This document shows positions 53,787 through 63,977 of a DNA stretch of 64,000 bases, one piece after another (the stretch's first letter is position 1; the number at the start of each line of letters is the position of its first letter). Under the pieces are notes generated by a model, which saw only the letters and a list, made by a program, of their open reading frames with translations, was not told where the DNA came from and did no database searches. The DNA is from Bacteroidota bacterium (lineage in GTDB: Bacteria; Bacteroidota; Bacteroidia; B-17B0; Aurantibacillaceae). The stretch spans positions 62,001-126,000 of the forward strand of contig JAJNBG010000001.1 of assembly GCA_021155905.1 (NCBI GenBank), read 5' to 3'. The position numbers and the translations under genes are program-made.

Positions 53787-55274
53787 ATGGCACTTAAGCA
53801 AACACAGCATTTAAAGCTTTTACAAAAGTTATCGCCGCAACAAATTCAGTTAATGAAGTTGTTGCAACTGCCTACTGTTGCGTTGGAACAAAGAATCAAA
53901 GAGGAACTGGAACTGAACCCGGCCCTTGAAGAAGACAATAATGAATCCGAGAATGAAGATGTGGAGAATGAATACGATGAGGTAGACGGATCTGAATCGG
54001 AAGAGGCCAACGATTTTGAAGAAAAGGAAATCGACAAAATTGATGACGGATACGAGCTGGAAGATTACATGGATGCCGGAGATCTGGACGCCTATAAGTA
54101 TGAAATTTCAAACAGGAGTGCCGACGATGAGGTGTTTCAGTCCGTTGTCGTGGAAGGCCCGGATTTTCATTCACAATTGGAAGAGCAGTTGGGGTTAAGG
54201 GATTTGACCGAAAAGCAATTTGCTATTGGTTTGTATTTAATCGGTTGCATTGATGAGGATGGTTATATCCGAAGGGATCTTGATTTAATTGTTGACGATC
54301 TTGCTTTTTCTCAAAATACCAATACATCCAAAGAAGAGCTGGAAGAGGTTTTAAAAACTATTCAGGAATTTGACCCGGCTGGTGTTGGCGCCAGAACGCT
54401 CCAGGAATGCCTTTTGATTCAACTGGAAAGAAAGCCTGTTAAGGCGCGGGAGACACATTTGGCGATTGAGGTTGTGCGAACCATGATGGACGAATTTTCC
54501 AAGAAACACTATGATAAGATCATCCGGAAACTCAACATTGAAGACGACGATCTGAAAGATATTATTGCCGAGATAACCCATTTAAATCCACGTCCGGGAA
54601 ATTCAGAAGGAGACAATAAAGGCCAGATGTCGGAAGTGGTTCCTGACTTCAACATTAGTGTGAACGACGGTGTTGCGGAATTGAGCATCAATCAAAGAAA
54701 TTTACCAGACCTAAAAATCAGCAATGACTACATTGAAATGCTGAAAGAATATTCCCGCGCCAAGGAAAAATCCATCAAAGAAGCCGGGTCTTTTGTGAAA
54801 GGGAAAATAGAATCTGCCCAGTGGTTTATTGAAGCGCTTCAGCAGCGTCATCAAACCATGCTCGTTTCCATGCATGCCATTATGGAATATCAGCAGGAAT
54901 ATTTTGCCAGTGGAGACGAATCCAAGCTGAAACCAATGATTCTTAAAGACATTGCAGATAAGGTAGGATTAGATATTTCAACGGTTTCAAGGGTCGCTAA
55001 CAGTAAATATGTTCAGACGCCTTATGGAACATTTTTATTGAAAACATTCTTCTCTGAATCGCTAAGTACGGATGGAGGCGAAGAAGTGAGTACAAGGGAA
55101 GTAAAAAAAATACTCCAGGAGTGCATTTCCAGCGAGGATAAAAAGAAGCCATTGACCGACGATGCTCTTTGTGAAATCTTAAAAGAGAAAAAATACAATA
55201 TTGCCCGCCGTACCGTTGCCAAATACAGGGAACAACTTGATATTCCTGTAGCCAGGATGCGTAAAGAAATTTAA
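53787..55274 (+). CDS. rpoN: RNA polymerase sigma-54 factor
   Basis: Sigma-54 directs RNA polymerase to -24/-12 promoters and needs an activator ATPase. The 495-residue product begins at the ATG at 53787 (an in-frame ATG at 53733 would add residues read from the upstream terminator). Region I is glutamine- and leucine-rich (QHLKLLQKLSPQQIQLMKLL). A very acidic region II spans about 50-105. Then come the core-binding domain (EFDPAGVGARTLQECLLIQL), a helix-turn-helix (LKDIADKVGLDISTVSRVAN near 390-410) and the RpoN box ARRTVAKYREQLDIP near 472-487. No activator gene and no clear -24/-12 site was found in the window. Confidence 0.96.
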   Translation: MALKQTQHLKLLQKLSPQQIQLMKLLQLPTVALEQRIKEELELNPALEEDNNESENEDVENEYDEVDGSESEEANDFEEKEIDKIDDGYELEDYMDAGDLDAYKYEISNRSADDEVFQSVVVEGPDFHSQLEEQLGLRDLTEKQFAIGLYLIGCIDEDGYIRRDLDLIVDDLAFSQNTNTSKEELEEVLKTIQEFDPAGVGARTLQECLLIQLERKPVKARETHLAIEVVRTMMDEFSKKHYDKIIRKLNIEDDDLKDIIAEITHLNPRPGNSEGDNKGQMSEVVPDFNISVNDGVAELSINQRNLPDLKISNDYIEMLKEYSRAKEKSIKEAGSFVKGKIESAQWFIEALQQRHQTMLVSMHAIMEYQQEYFASGDESKLKPMILKDIADKVGLDISTVSRVANSKYVQTPYGTFLLKTFFSESLSTDGGEEVSTREVKKILQECISSEDKKKPLTDDALCEILKEKKYNIARRTVAKYREQLDIPVARMRKEI

Positions 55275-55439
55275 AAAATAAGTTTCCCGAAAATCAGACG
55301 ATAAATAAAACGATTAGTCGATTATACAAAAGCTCTGTTTCTACAAATTTACTACAAAATGTCCGAGTTTATTGACTTTTAACTGAGTAAAGGTTTGGAT
55401 TTGATTATTAAAAAAGTGCTCCTTTTTTGATAGATATCA

Positions 55440-55447
55440 TATCTTTG
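55440..55447 (+). promoter_or_regulatory. Candidate -7 promoter element upstream of the small secreted protein
   Basis: TATCTTTG is an exact match to TAnnTTTG and lies 33 bases before the ATG at 55481. No -33 element is seen at the usual spacing. Confidence 0.4.
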
Positions 55448-55480
55448 CTTTTTGCAAAACTATACCACTAACCACTTATT

Positions 55481-55891
55481 ATGAAAAACACACTACGACT
55501 ACTTTTCTTATTTTTTATCCTGTTTAATATAGAAGCAGGTTCAGCTCAAACTAAAACCACGATTAAAAACAGCTATAGCATACAACCTGATGTCACGTTA
55601 AGTGCTTCAGAAGCGGATTTTTATGCTAAAAGTATAGAAGCGGTGGATTTGGAGAAATACAGGTTAAAAACAAAAGACGTGACTTTAGAATTCCGAAACG
55701 GCTTTAAACTTATTTTGAGTTCTGCCGATAGATTATTTTTACAGGGAATTCAGATTAATACCACAGAGTATACTGATGACCTGGCTTCGGACTATATGTA
55801 TCCTCTGTTTCGTGTAGATGAATCAGGAATCGTCGTTACAATGTATAAAACCAAGTTGAGTAAATCAGAATCGAAAAGCGCCACAAAATAA
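55481..55891 (+). CDS. Small secreted hypothetical protein
   Basis: The 136-residue protein has a signal peptide ending near GSAQ, then a single small domain of about 95 residues with mixed strands and helices (EADFYAKSIEAVDLEKYRL; VTLEFRNGFKLILSSADRLF), and a short lysine/serine-rich tail. No family was recognised. It lies 32 bases before the giant SprB-repeat gene and shares its strand, so the two are probably co-transcribed. A chaperone or accessory role for the giant protein would fit the position, but there is no motif evidence. No lipobox is present. Confidence 0.78.
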   Translation: MKNTLRLLFLFFILFNIEAGSAQTKTTIKNSYSIQPDVTLSASEADFYAKSIEAVDLEKYRLKTKDVTLEFRNGFKLILSSADRLFLQGIQINTTEYTDDLASDYMYPLFRVDESGIVVTMYKTKLSKSESKSATK

Positions 55892-55923
55892 CTTAAACAA
55901 CCCACTACTTTTTACATCACAAC

Positions 55924-58900
55924 ATGAAAAACATATTTTTACTAATTAGCATTTTATTTATTTCTACAAAGGCATTTGCACAGCCAGCCAACAACGAATG
56001 TTCAACCGCAACAAATATGGGAACCCTGCCAACCCCGGGAGCATGTGCGGGCGGTATTCAGAATGGAGCCGTGGTGTCTTTTACCGGGACAAACGTTGGC
56101 GCCACACCTTCCTTGCAGGGTAATGGTAATTCCTACCAATCAATTATAGATTGTGAAGGCACAACAAGCGATCAGGCCGGGCCGGCATTGGATGTTTGGT
56201 ATTCGTTTGTCGCATCCGGAAATATCGTGAACATAAGCATTGCGGGATATGCAAATGTTCATTTTGGTGTTTGGACAGGCGCCTGCAATAACTTACAGCC
56301 AGTAGGCTGTAGCACGGACGGATCAGTCGCTTTAGAGCAAATGAATGTTGGGCAAACCTATTATATTCAGGTAAGCGGCAATAACCCAACCTCTACCGAC
56401 GCAAGCTTTACAGTTAATATTGATAATGATATAGATTGTAATGATTGTTTCAGAGATGGAACATTATCCGTTAATCCATTGCCGGTTAATGGTCAATATA
56501 ATCCGGGACAGTCTGTGACTTTTTGTTTTCATATTGACAAATTCCAGCAAACAGCCGCGAACTGGCTGCATGGTGTTCAGTTTGCCTTTGGTAATGGATG
56601 GGATCTGTCTACAATTGCGCCAGCAGCAGTTACTGCAAATGCACCATCTACGGGAAGTTGGGCGTATTATCCGGGGGGATGTACGAGCACCGCAACCGGT
56701 AACACTTTCGGAGCTGGCTTTTATTTTAACAGATCCATCAGAGATTTGGCAAACGGGGAGGGCGCTATAAATGCGGATCCCGGAAATAATTTTGGAGATG
56801 GACTTAGCGGGGGTACAACTTCGGTTATTAATATTCCGGCGTCTGTTTGGAATTTTTGTATTACCGTTAAAACCTCTACGCTGTGTAATCCGGGAGCAAA
56901 TTTAGGACTTACCATTAACACAAGCGGTGACGGAGAATCCGGAGGATGGGAAGATGCAGGTTGTAGTGGAGATCCGGCTACGACCTTTGTTGCATATTCA
57001 GCATGTTGTCCGCCGGTCATGTCTTCAACATCTGTTACCTGTAATGGAGGAGCAACCGGATCCGCAACAGCTACACCTATAGGAGCAACCGGGCCATATA
57101 CTTATAACTGGTCAGGACCTGCAGGTTATACAAATGATCAAACAAACATAGCCGGAGCCAGTACGATTTCAGGATTAACGGCCGGAGTTTATACCTTAGT
57201 TACTACCGATGCGAGTTCTTGTGTAAAAACCACTACGGTGTCAATTACCCAGCCAACCTCGGTAACTGCCACTCCTACATCTACAAACGCCACGTGTGTT
57301 GCGCTGGGTTCTGCCAGTGTAGCAGCGAGTGGAGGAACACCAGGGTACACTTATTCCTGGTCGCCATCCGGTGGTTCGGCCGCATCCGCTACGGGTTTAA
57401 GCGCGGGCACTTATACTGTTTTAGTAAGAGACTCCAGATTATGTGCAATAACAAAAACTGTTTCCATTACTTCAACGGGAACAGTAACGTCTACTTTCAC
57501 CGGGGCAGGAACACAATGTTTAAATGGTAATAGTTTTACTTTCAATAATACAGGTTCTTCCGGCGCGGGAATTACTCATACGTATTCTTTTTCTCCAACT
57601 GCAGGAGCACCAGCCGCTTCTTCAACAAGTACGGTAGGCACATACGGTCCGGTTAGTTTTACAGCACCGGGAACCTATACAGTTTCACACACCGTGGTGA
57701 ATGGGGTATGTGTCAATACAACTACGGCTACGGTTATCATTAATCCGAATCCGTTGGCCACGTTAACAGCAACTAATCCTACCTGTGGAAGCAGCAATGG
57801 CCAAATATTTATAAATAATACTTCTTGTTGTGCACAAACCATTACCGGGTTTACAAGCTCTTTAGGGTCTGTATCCGGGCAAACAGTAACCGGTTTAGGA
57901 GCAGGAACACCAGTTATTACATTAACAAATAACTTTACCTGTACGTTCACTGTTTCAACTACCTTAACCATGACACCTGGTCCGACAGGAATTACCATCA
58001 CTCCCACCAATGCGACCTGCGGAAATAATAACGGTAGTTTTACATTCGGAACCCCGGTTGGAGGAACACCTTCTTATAGTTATGCAATTAATGGTGGCGC
58101 CTTTTCTGCGACATCACCGACCACAGGATTAGCACCGGGAACATATTCGGTAACCGTAAAGGATGCCAATGGATGTGTATTTACCAAAACAACTTCAATT
58201 GTAAACGTACCTGGCCCTACTGCAATTTCCGGAACAGCCGGACCCGCAAGTTGTGCTGGTGCAACGGGAACTTATACAGTAACCGGAGTAACCGGGGGAA
58301 CAACGGCATATACCTATAGTGTAGATGGCGGATCTTTTTCTGCGGCAACAACTTACTCTGCGTTGGCATCCGGTACACACTCTATTACCGTTAAAGACTT
58401 TAATAACTGTACGTTTACCACTACGTTTAGTGTTGGTGTTGTTGCAGGGATAACTTCCGCAACAGTTAACGCTTCTACCGCAAGTTGTGGTACATCGAAT
58501 GCTACCGCTACTGTTACCGGGGTGACAGGCGGTGTAGCAACCTATAGTTATTCTTTTAACGGAGGAGCGTTTTCAACCAGCGCGACTACAGCAAGTCTCG
58601 CAGCCGGGTCACACACCGTTATTGTTAAAGATGTAAACACCTGTACGTTATCCGTACCGTTTACGGTCATAAGCTTAGGAAGTCCAACAACATCCGTTAC
58701 CAGTTTTTCTAATGTAACCTGCTTCGGCTTAGCTAACGGTTCATGTACTGTCGCTATTCCAACGGGTGGTGCAGGCGCGCCCTTCACATATTCATTAACT
58801 GCTCCATTACTAATAGCTGGCCCAACGGCAGGAGTGGGTGTTTTTTCCGGTCTACCGGCTGGTTCCTATAATATTGCGGTGAAAGATGCTGCCGGTTGTA

Positions 58901-61900
58901 TTGCTACAACAACTGTGACGATTTCAGAACCGCCGGCAGTAAGCATTTCAGCAAGCTCATTACCTGTTAAATGTTTTGGCACTCCTACGGGAACAATTAA
59001 TGTCGTTGGGGCTGGAGGAACACCAACGTATTCTTATAACCTGAACGGAAGTGCGGTTTACCAGGCCTCAACAGTATTTGCCAATCAATCAGCAGGTACT
59101 TATTTAATGGGTGTGAAAGACGCTAATGGATGTACGTCTACTCAAACGGTAACGATTACACAGCCAACAGCTTTGGGCATTTCCGTATCTTCTCAAAATG
59201 CAATTTGTACATCAGCTAATGGCGTAGGTTCTGCAACTGTAACAGGTGGAACAGGAACAATCACTTATACATGGAGTCCGACAGGAGGGGCCGCAGCGAT
59301 TTCTAACAGTGTGGCTGCAGGTAATTATACAGTAACTGCAACAGATGCAAACGGATGTGTTATATCAAGTCCGGTTGTTGTAGGCATAACCCCCGGAGGA
59401 ACAGCGGCCATAACCGGCTCAACAAATATCACATGTTTTAACGCGAATAACGGAACGATGACTGCCGGTATTACTGGTGGAACAGCTCCATTCACTTATT
59501 TATGGTCTCCGGGCTCGCAAACAACTGCCGTGGCAAGTAATTTGGCTCCCGGAACTTATTCCTGCACTATCACGGATTTTTACGGTTGCACATCTACAAC
59601 TTCAGGTTCGCTAAGCCAGCCGACAGTTTTAACGGCCATTATGAATTCAAATAATGTGAAATGTTTTGGAACACCGACTGGTACAGTATCAGCTGCAGGA
59701 AGTGGGGGCGCCGGCGGGTATACATATTCCTGGCCGACACTTGCCAGCACATTGGCAACTGTACCAAACGTAGCTATTGGAAATTACTCCTGTACTATCA
59801 CGGACGCGAATGGCTGTACAGTCACCGCAAGTATCACAGTAACCCAACCAACTTCCATTACTTTAACCTCATCTGTAACACCTGCTAACTGCGGGCAGGC
59901 AAATGGATCTGCTACTATCACCGCTTCAGGCGGAGCGGGTGCTTATTCCTATACCTGGAGTACTACAGGATCAACAACAACAGTGCAACCACCGGTTGTA
60001 GCCAATACTTATACAATTCAGGTGAAAGATGCTAATAATTGTTTTCAGACCTTAGCGGTTACTATTCCTAATACAGCCGGTCCAACCATTAGTATTACCA
60101 GCCAGACAAATGTTGCCTGTTTTGGTACCTGTAACGGCGTTGCAACCACATCGGTTTCAGGCGGAATGCCTCCCTATATTTATTCATGGAGCAATGGCCA
60201 GGTAACCCCATCGGGTACAAACTTATGCGCCAGCCTTTATACAGTGTCCGCAACAGATCAGGCAGGATGCGTGACATCAACCAGTGTTACCATTACCCAG
60301 CCAACAGCGTTAACTGTAACTATTTCTCCAACAAATCCAAAGTGTTTTGGAGCTGCTAACGGTTTCGGTACAGCAGCTGCGTTAGGTGGTACACCAGGCT
60401 ATACTTATAGTTGGGGAGCAAACGGCAACAGCGCAGTAAGTAACCAAATTGGAGCCGGTAACTATGGATTGACGGTAACGGATGGCAACGGATGTGTAAT
60501 TACTTCAAGTATGACTTTAGTAAATCCTCCGGCAATGGCAGCAAGTATTACATCAACTAATGTGACTTGTTTTAATGCCTGTAACGCTATAGCAGTAGCA
60601 TCAACCACAAATGCGGTTGGCGCAGTAAGTTATCTCTGGACAGGAGGAGCAAGTCCTGTTCCTACTCAGACGGCGACTGGTTTATGTGCCGGCATCTATA
60701 ACTTATTGGCTACCGATCAGAATTCATGTACAGCTAATTCATCAGTAATCATCACTCAACCTACGCAGGTAACGGCAAATATTTCTTCTACAGGTAGCGT
60801 TACCTGTTTCGGTGGAAACAACGGTTTTGCTGTTGTTACACCGGGAGGAGGAACAGGATCGCATACCTACACGTGGACGCCAACCGGAGGAAATTCAGCT
60901 ACTGCAAGTACACTAACCGCAGGTTCTTATACTGCAACTGTTGGAGATGCTAATGGTTGTACTGCGACAGCCGTGGCAACGATCATTGAACCAGCTGCAT
61001 TTACGACAACATTAACAACAACTAACGTAAAATGTAATGGGGCTTGTGATGGAACGGGTAATATTGCTTTTACAGGTGGTGTTGGAGTGCCTTCGATTTT
61101 ATGGCAGCCAGGATTACAAAATGGTAATTCAGTTAGTAATTTATGTGTAGGTAATAATACAGTTACCATTACTTCAAATGGGTCATGTACCAATGTTATA
61201 ACCTTTACACTGACTGAACCAGCACCATTAACTGCCGTGGCTAGTCCCACAAATTCAAACTGTGGACAGGCAAACGGTAAAGTTTGTGTAGTTGTTGGAG
61301 GAGGAACCGTTCCGTATTCAAATTTATGGAGCAATGGGCCAACAACCTTATGTAACAATGGTATTGTTGCGGGAGCCTATAGTTTTACAGTAACCGATTT
61401 TAACGGATGTAAGGCGATCACCAGTGGTTTGGTAAATGACATAGCCGGCCCTGTAGTTTCAGTTACTAGCCAAACAAACGTGAGTTGTTTTGGTGGCGCC
61501 AATGGAGCCGCTACAACGACCGTTACAGGCGGTGTAATTCCATACACTTATTTGTGGGCAGGAACCTCATATACAACAGCTGACGTTTCAACATTTAATG
61601 CGGGAATTAAAAATATTACCGTAACGGATGCCGCAGGTTGTGTTGGAACTGCATCGGTAGATATTACACAGCCAACACAATTGGTTAGTGCTATCAGTAG
61701 CTTCACGAATGTGTCCTGTTTTGGATTTACAAATGGAGGTGCGACGATGCTGGTGAATGGAGGAGGAACGAATTATTCTTATGTATGGACACCCGGTGGA
61801 CAAACATCGTCAGTTCTGGTTGGTGTAGGAGCTAACACATATACATGTAATGTATCTGATAACAATGGGTGTACAACTTCACAATCAGTAACCATATCAC

Positions 61901-63930
61901 AACCACAGGCTTTGATGATAATGGCTTCAAGTGTTACGCCTGTATCCTGTAACGGAGGTAATAACGGTCAGATTTCTGTTACCATTCAGAACGGAAGTCC
62001 TCCCTATAGTTATACATGGACTCCGGCTCAAGCCAATAGTCCTGTTATAAGTGGGTTAACGGCAGGAGGCTACACGTTAGCAATAACGGATATGAATAAC
62101 TGTTCTATTGGAGCAAACTACAACGTCTCGCAACCATCTCTTTTAACTTCCAGTTATGTGTCCTTACCGGCAACCTGTGGAAATCCGAATGGTTCTGCTA
62201 CTGTTACTGTTGTTGGTGGCACGATACCTTATAATGTTGGCTGGAACACAAGTCCTGTTCAAACGGGTTCTGTGGCAACCAATATGCCGGCTGGAACAAA
62301 CTGGGCCGCAACAATTGTTGACGGAAATGGTTGTTCGATTTCACAACCGGTAACTGTAGCAAACCCACCGGTACCTGTAATAACAGGATCTAACGTTGCT
62401 AAGCCAACATGTTTTGGCATACCAAATGGAACGATTACAGTGAATTATGCTTCCGGAACCGCTCCTTACCAGGTTGTATGGTCGAATCCTATTTCGCAGA
62501 CAGTTACTACATCGGCGTTAACACAGAGCGTATCCGGCGTTGCCCCTGGATTATACTATGCAACCATTATCGACAGCTATGGTTGCTCTGTAACCCAACC
62601 GATAAACGTTCTGCCGCCGAATATTTTAGTTATAATGCCATCTTCCAACGTGACAATTTGTTATGGTGAATCAACACAAATCAGTGCGCCTGTAACAGGA
62701 GGTACACCGGGGTACACCGTCACCTGGACGCCTAGTATCTTTACCGGGGCCGGTCCGCATACTGTTTTCCCAACAGTAAACACTTCCTATATTGTGTCGG
62801 CTACAGATGTCAACGGATGTTCCACATCTCCTAAAGTGATTTCCGTAGCAGTTACACCTTCATTGGCAATTAGTGGTTTTTCTGTGACAAAATGCGCCGG
62901 TGAGGTTGCGGTATTATACCCTACGATATCAAGTCCTGGTAACGGCGGACCTTATAATTTTGCATGGAGCACGGCACAAACCTTCTCCGCGATGGCGACA
63001 AGCTCCATTTCAATTTTAACCAGTTCTGCAAGTGCTTCTCAGTCTCAGTACACGGTTACGATTGATGATAAATGTACAAATCCTAAAGGCACAGCAGTTT
63101 TTACGGTAAACGTAAACCAATTGCCAATCGTGGATTTCACAGCGCCAAGCATTGGTTGTGCGCCGCTGTCCGTGACGTTGACGGCTATTCCCGACGGAGC
63201 AAATGATTTGTATACCTGGACAAATGGAAAAAATGGATTGGGCCAGGGATCACCATTGTACACTACATTTGCAGACTCCGGCAAATACGCTATAACGCTG
63301 AGCGTGTTTAATCCGAATACAAATTGCTCAAATTCGTTAACCAAACCAAACTTTATAGAGGTGTATCCCGGGGCAAGCGCATCATTCTACGCTGATCCGC
63401 TAAAAGCTTCAATCCTGGATCCTAATATTCATTTCGTAAATACTTCGCAAGGCGCTACAAACTATTACTGGGATTTTGGTGACCCTGCCGCGCAAAATGG
63501 ATCAAACACATCGACTGCAGTTAATCCAAGTCATGGCTATAGTTATGTCGGAGAATACAAAGTGAACTTAATTGCCATGACCATTCATGGGTGTAGGGAT
63601 ATAGCATCCCAGCTCGTTGAAATAACACCGGACTTTGCTGTATATATTCCAAACACGTTTACTCCGGATGAAAACGGTACAAATGATATTTTCCAGCCTT
63701 TGGGAGTGGGAATAGATGAAGAGAATTACCGCCTGGATATTTTTGATCGTTGGGGAGAAAATATATTTACCAGCAATAACTTCAGGAAGGGATGGGATGG
63801 CTCAGTAAAAGGAGGATCTAAACCTGCGCCGCAAGGTGTTTATATTTATAAATTAATGATTCACGATATACTTGGGAATAAACATCCTTATGTAGGACAT
63901 GTAACCGTTATTCGCAGAAATAATAATTAA
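55924..63930 (+). CDS. Giant SprB-repeat surface protein with type B T9SS sorting domain (2668 aa)
   Basis: A signal peptide ends near AFAQ. Residues about 20-170 form a beta-sandwich-like domain (LDVWYSFVASGNIVNISI; GQTYYIQVSG). A second domain lies at about 175-360. From about 365 to 2290 there are roughly two dozen SprB-type repeats of 70-80 residues with the pattern (T/S)-C-(F/G)-G-x-x-N-G, GG-x-P-Y-x-Y-x-W-(S/T), AG-x-Y-x-(V/C)-x-(V/I)-x-D, NGC and ITQP. Two PKD-like units follow (FTAPSIGCAPLSVTLTA; TNYYWDFGDPAAQ). The C terminus is a gliding-motility-associated domain: YIPNTFTPDENGTNDIF, LDIFDRWGENIF, QGVYIYKLMI, GHVTVIRR. SprB of Flavobacterium is a motile surface adhesin with such repeats, so an adhesin role is likely. 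No SprF partner is encoded next to it. Confidence 0.95.
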   Translation: MKNIFLLISILFISTKAFAQPANNECSTATNMGTLPTPGACAGGIQNGAVVSFTGTNVGATPSLQGNGNSYQSIIDCEGTTSDQAGPALDVWYSFVASGNIVNISIAGYANVHFGVWTGACNNLQPVGCSTDGSVALEQMNVGQTYYIQVSGNNPTSTDASFTVNIDNDIDCNDCFRDGTLSVNPLPVNGQYNPGQSVTFCFHIDKFQQTAANWLHGVQFAFGNGWDLSTIAPAAVTANAPSTGSWAYYPGGCTSTATGNTFGAGFYFNRSIRDLANGEGAINADPGNNFGDGLSGGTTSVINIPASVWNFCITVKTSTLCNPGANLGLTINTSGDGESGGWEDAGCSGDPATTFVAYSACCPPVMSSTSVTCNGGATGSATATPIGATGPYTYNWSGPAGYTNDQTNIAGASTISGLTAGVYTLVTTDASSCVKTTTVSITQPTSVTATPTSTNATCVALGSASVAASGGTPGYTYSWSPSGGSAASATGLSAGTYTVLVRDSRLCAITKTVSITSTGTVTSTFTGAGTQCLNGNSFTFNNTGSSGAGITHTYSFSPTAGAPAASSTSTVGTYGPVSFTAPGTYTVSHTVVNGVCVNTTTATVIINPNPLATLTATNPTCGSSNGQIFINNTSCCAQTITGFTSSLGSVSGQTVTGLGAGTPVITLTNNFTCTFTVSTTLTMTPGPTGITITPTNATCGNNNGSFTFGTPVGGTPSYSYAINGGAFSATSPTTGLAPGTYSVTVKDANGCVFTKTTSIVNVPGPTAISGTAGPASCAGATGTYTVTGVTGGTTAYTYSVDGGSFSAATTYSALASGTHSITVKDFNNCTFTTTFSVGVVAGITSATVNASTASCGTSNATATVTGVTGGVATYSYSFNGGAFSTSATTASLAAGSHTVIVKDVNTCTLSVPFTVISLGSPTTSVTSFSNVTCFGLANGSCTVAIPTGGAGAPFTYSLTAPLLIAGPTAGVGVFSGLPAGSYNIAVKDAAGCIATTTVTISEPPAVSISASSLPVKCFGTPTGTINVVGAGGTPTYSYNLNGSAVYQASTVFANQSAGTYLMGVKDANGCTSTQTVTITQPTALGISVSSQNAICTSANGVGSATVTGGTGTITYTWSPTGGAAAISNSVAAGNYTVTATDANGCVISSPVVVGITPGGTAAITGSTNITCFNANNGTMTAGITGGTAPFTYLWSPGSQTTAVASNLAPGTYSCTITDFYGCTSTTSGSLSQPTVLTAIMNSNNVKCFGTPTGTVSAAGSGGAGGYTYSWPTLASTLATVPNVAIGNYSCTITDANGCTVTASITVTQPTSITLTSSVTPANCGQANGSATITASGGAGAYSYTWSTTGSTTTVQPPVVANTYTIQVKDANNCFQTLAVTIPNTAGPTISITSQTNVACFGTCNGVATTSVSGGMPPYIYSWSNGQVTPSGTNLCASLYTVSATDQAGCVTSTSVTITQPTALTVTISPTNPKCFGAANGFGTAAALGGTPGYTYSWGANGNSAVSNQIGAGNYGLTVTDGNGCVITSSMTLVNPPAMAASITSTNVTCFNACNAIAVASTTNAVGAVSYLWTGGASPVPTQTATGLCAGIYNLLATDQNSCTANSSVIITQPTQVTANISSTGSVTCFGGNNGFAVVTPGGGTGSHTYTWTPTGGNSATASTLTAGSYTATVGDANGCTATAVATIIEPAAFTTTLTTTNVKCNGACDGTGNIAFTGGVGVPSILWQPGLQNGNSVSNLCVGNNTVTITSNGSCTNVITFTLTEPAPLTAVASPTNSNCGQANGKVCVVVGGGTVPYSNLWSNGPTTLCNNGIVAGAYSFTVTDFNGCKAITSGLVNDIAGPVVSVTSQTNVSCFGGANGAATTTVTGGVIPYTYLWAGTSYTTADVSTFNAGIKNITVTDAAGCVGTASVDITQPTQLVSAISSFTNVSCFGFTNGGATMLVNGGGTNYSYVWTPGGQTSSVLVGVGANTYTCNVSDNNGCTTSQSVTISQPQALMIMASSVTPVSCNGGNNGQISVTIQNGSPPYSYTWTPAQANSPVISGLTAGGYTLAITDMNNCSIGANYNVSQPSLLTSSYVSLPATCGNPNGSATVTVVGGTIPYNVGWNTSPVQTGSVATNMPAGTNWAATIVDGNGCSISQPVTVANPPVPVITGSNVAKPTCFGIPNGTITVNYASGTAPYQVVWSNPISQTVTTSALTQSVSGVAPGLYYATIIDSYGCSVTQPINVLPPNILVIMPSSNVTICYGESTQISAPVTGGTPGYTVTWTPSIFTGAGPHTVFPTVNTSYIVSATDVNGCSTSPKVISVAVTPSLAISGFSVTKCAGEVAVLYPTISSPGNGGPYNFAWSTAQTFSAMATSSISILTSSASASQSQYTVTIDDKCTNPKGTAVFTVNVNQLPIVDFTAPSIGCAPLSVTLTAIPDGANDLYTWTNGKNGLGQGSPLYTTFADSGKYAITLSVFNPNTNCSNSLTKPNFIEVYPGASASFYADPLKASILDPNIHFVNTSQGATNYYWDFGDPAAQNGSNTSTAVNPSHGYSYVGEYKVNLIAMTIHGCRDIASQLVEITPDFAVYIPNTFTPDENGTNDIFQPLGVGIDEENYRLDIFDRWGENIFTSNNFRKGWDGSVKGGSKPAPQGVYIYKLMIHDILGNKHPYVGHVTVIRRNNN

Positions 63931-63950
63931 AAAACAACCATTTACTATAA

Positions 63951-63977
63951 AGCGCCGCTGAAACAGCGGCGTTTTTT
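63951..63977 (+). terminator. Terminator after the SprB-repeat gene
   Basis: CGCCGCTG (63953-63960) and CAGCGGCG (63964-63971) form a perfect 8-bp stem with an AAA loop and a six-T run. It lies about 20 bases after the stop codon. Confidence 0.9.

Noticed and set aside
57291-57296. CACGTG core inside the SprB-repeat gene
   Set aside because: Flanking bases are unlike parS and it lies within repetitive coding sequence.
60927-61358. 143-codon antisense open frame in the SprB-repeat gene
   Set aside because: Long antisense frames here follow from the Thr/Gly/Val-rich repeat codons.
57000-62900. Repeat array resembling a CRISPR or DNA satellite
   Set aside because: The periodicity is 210-240 bases, is in frame, degenerate at DNA level, and explained by SprB protein repeats.
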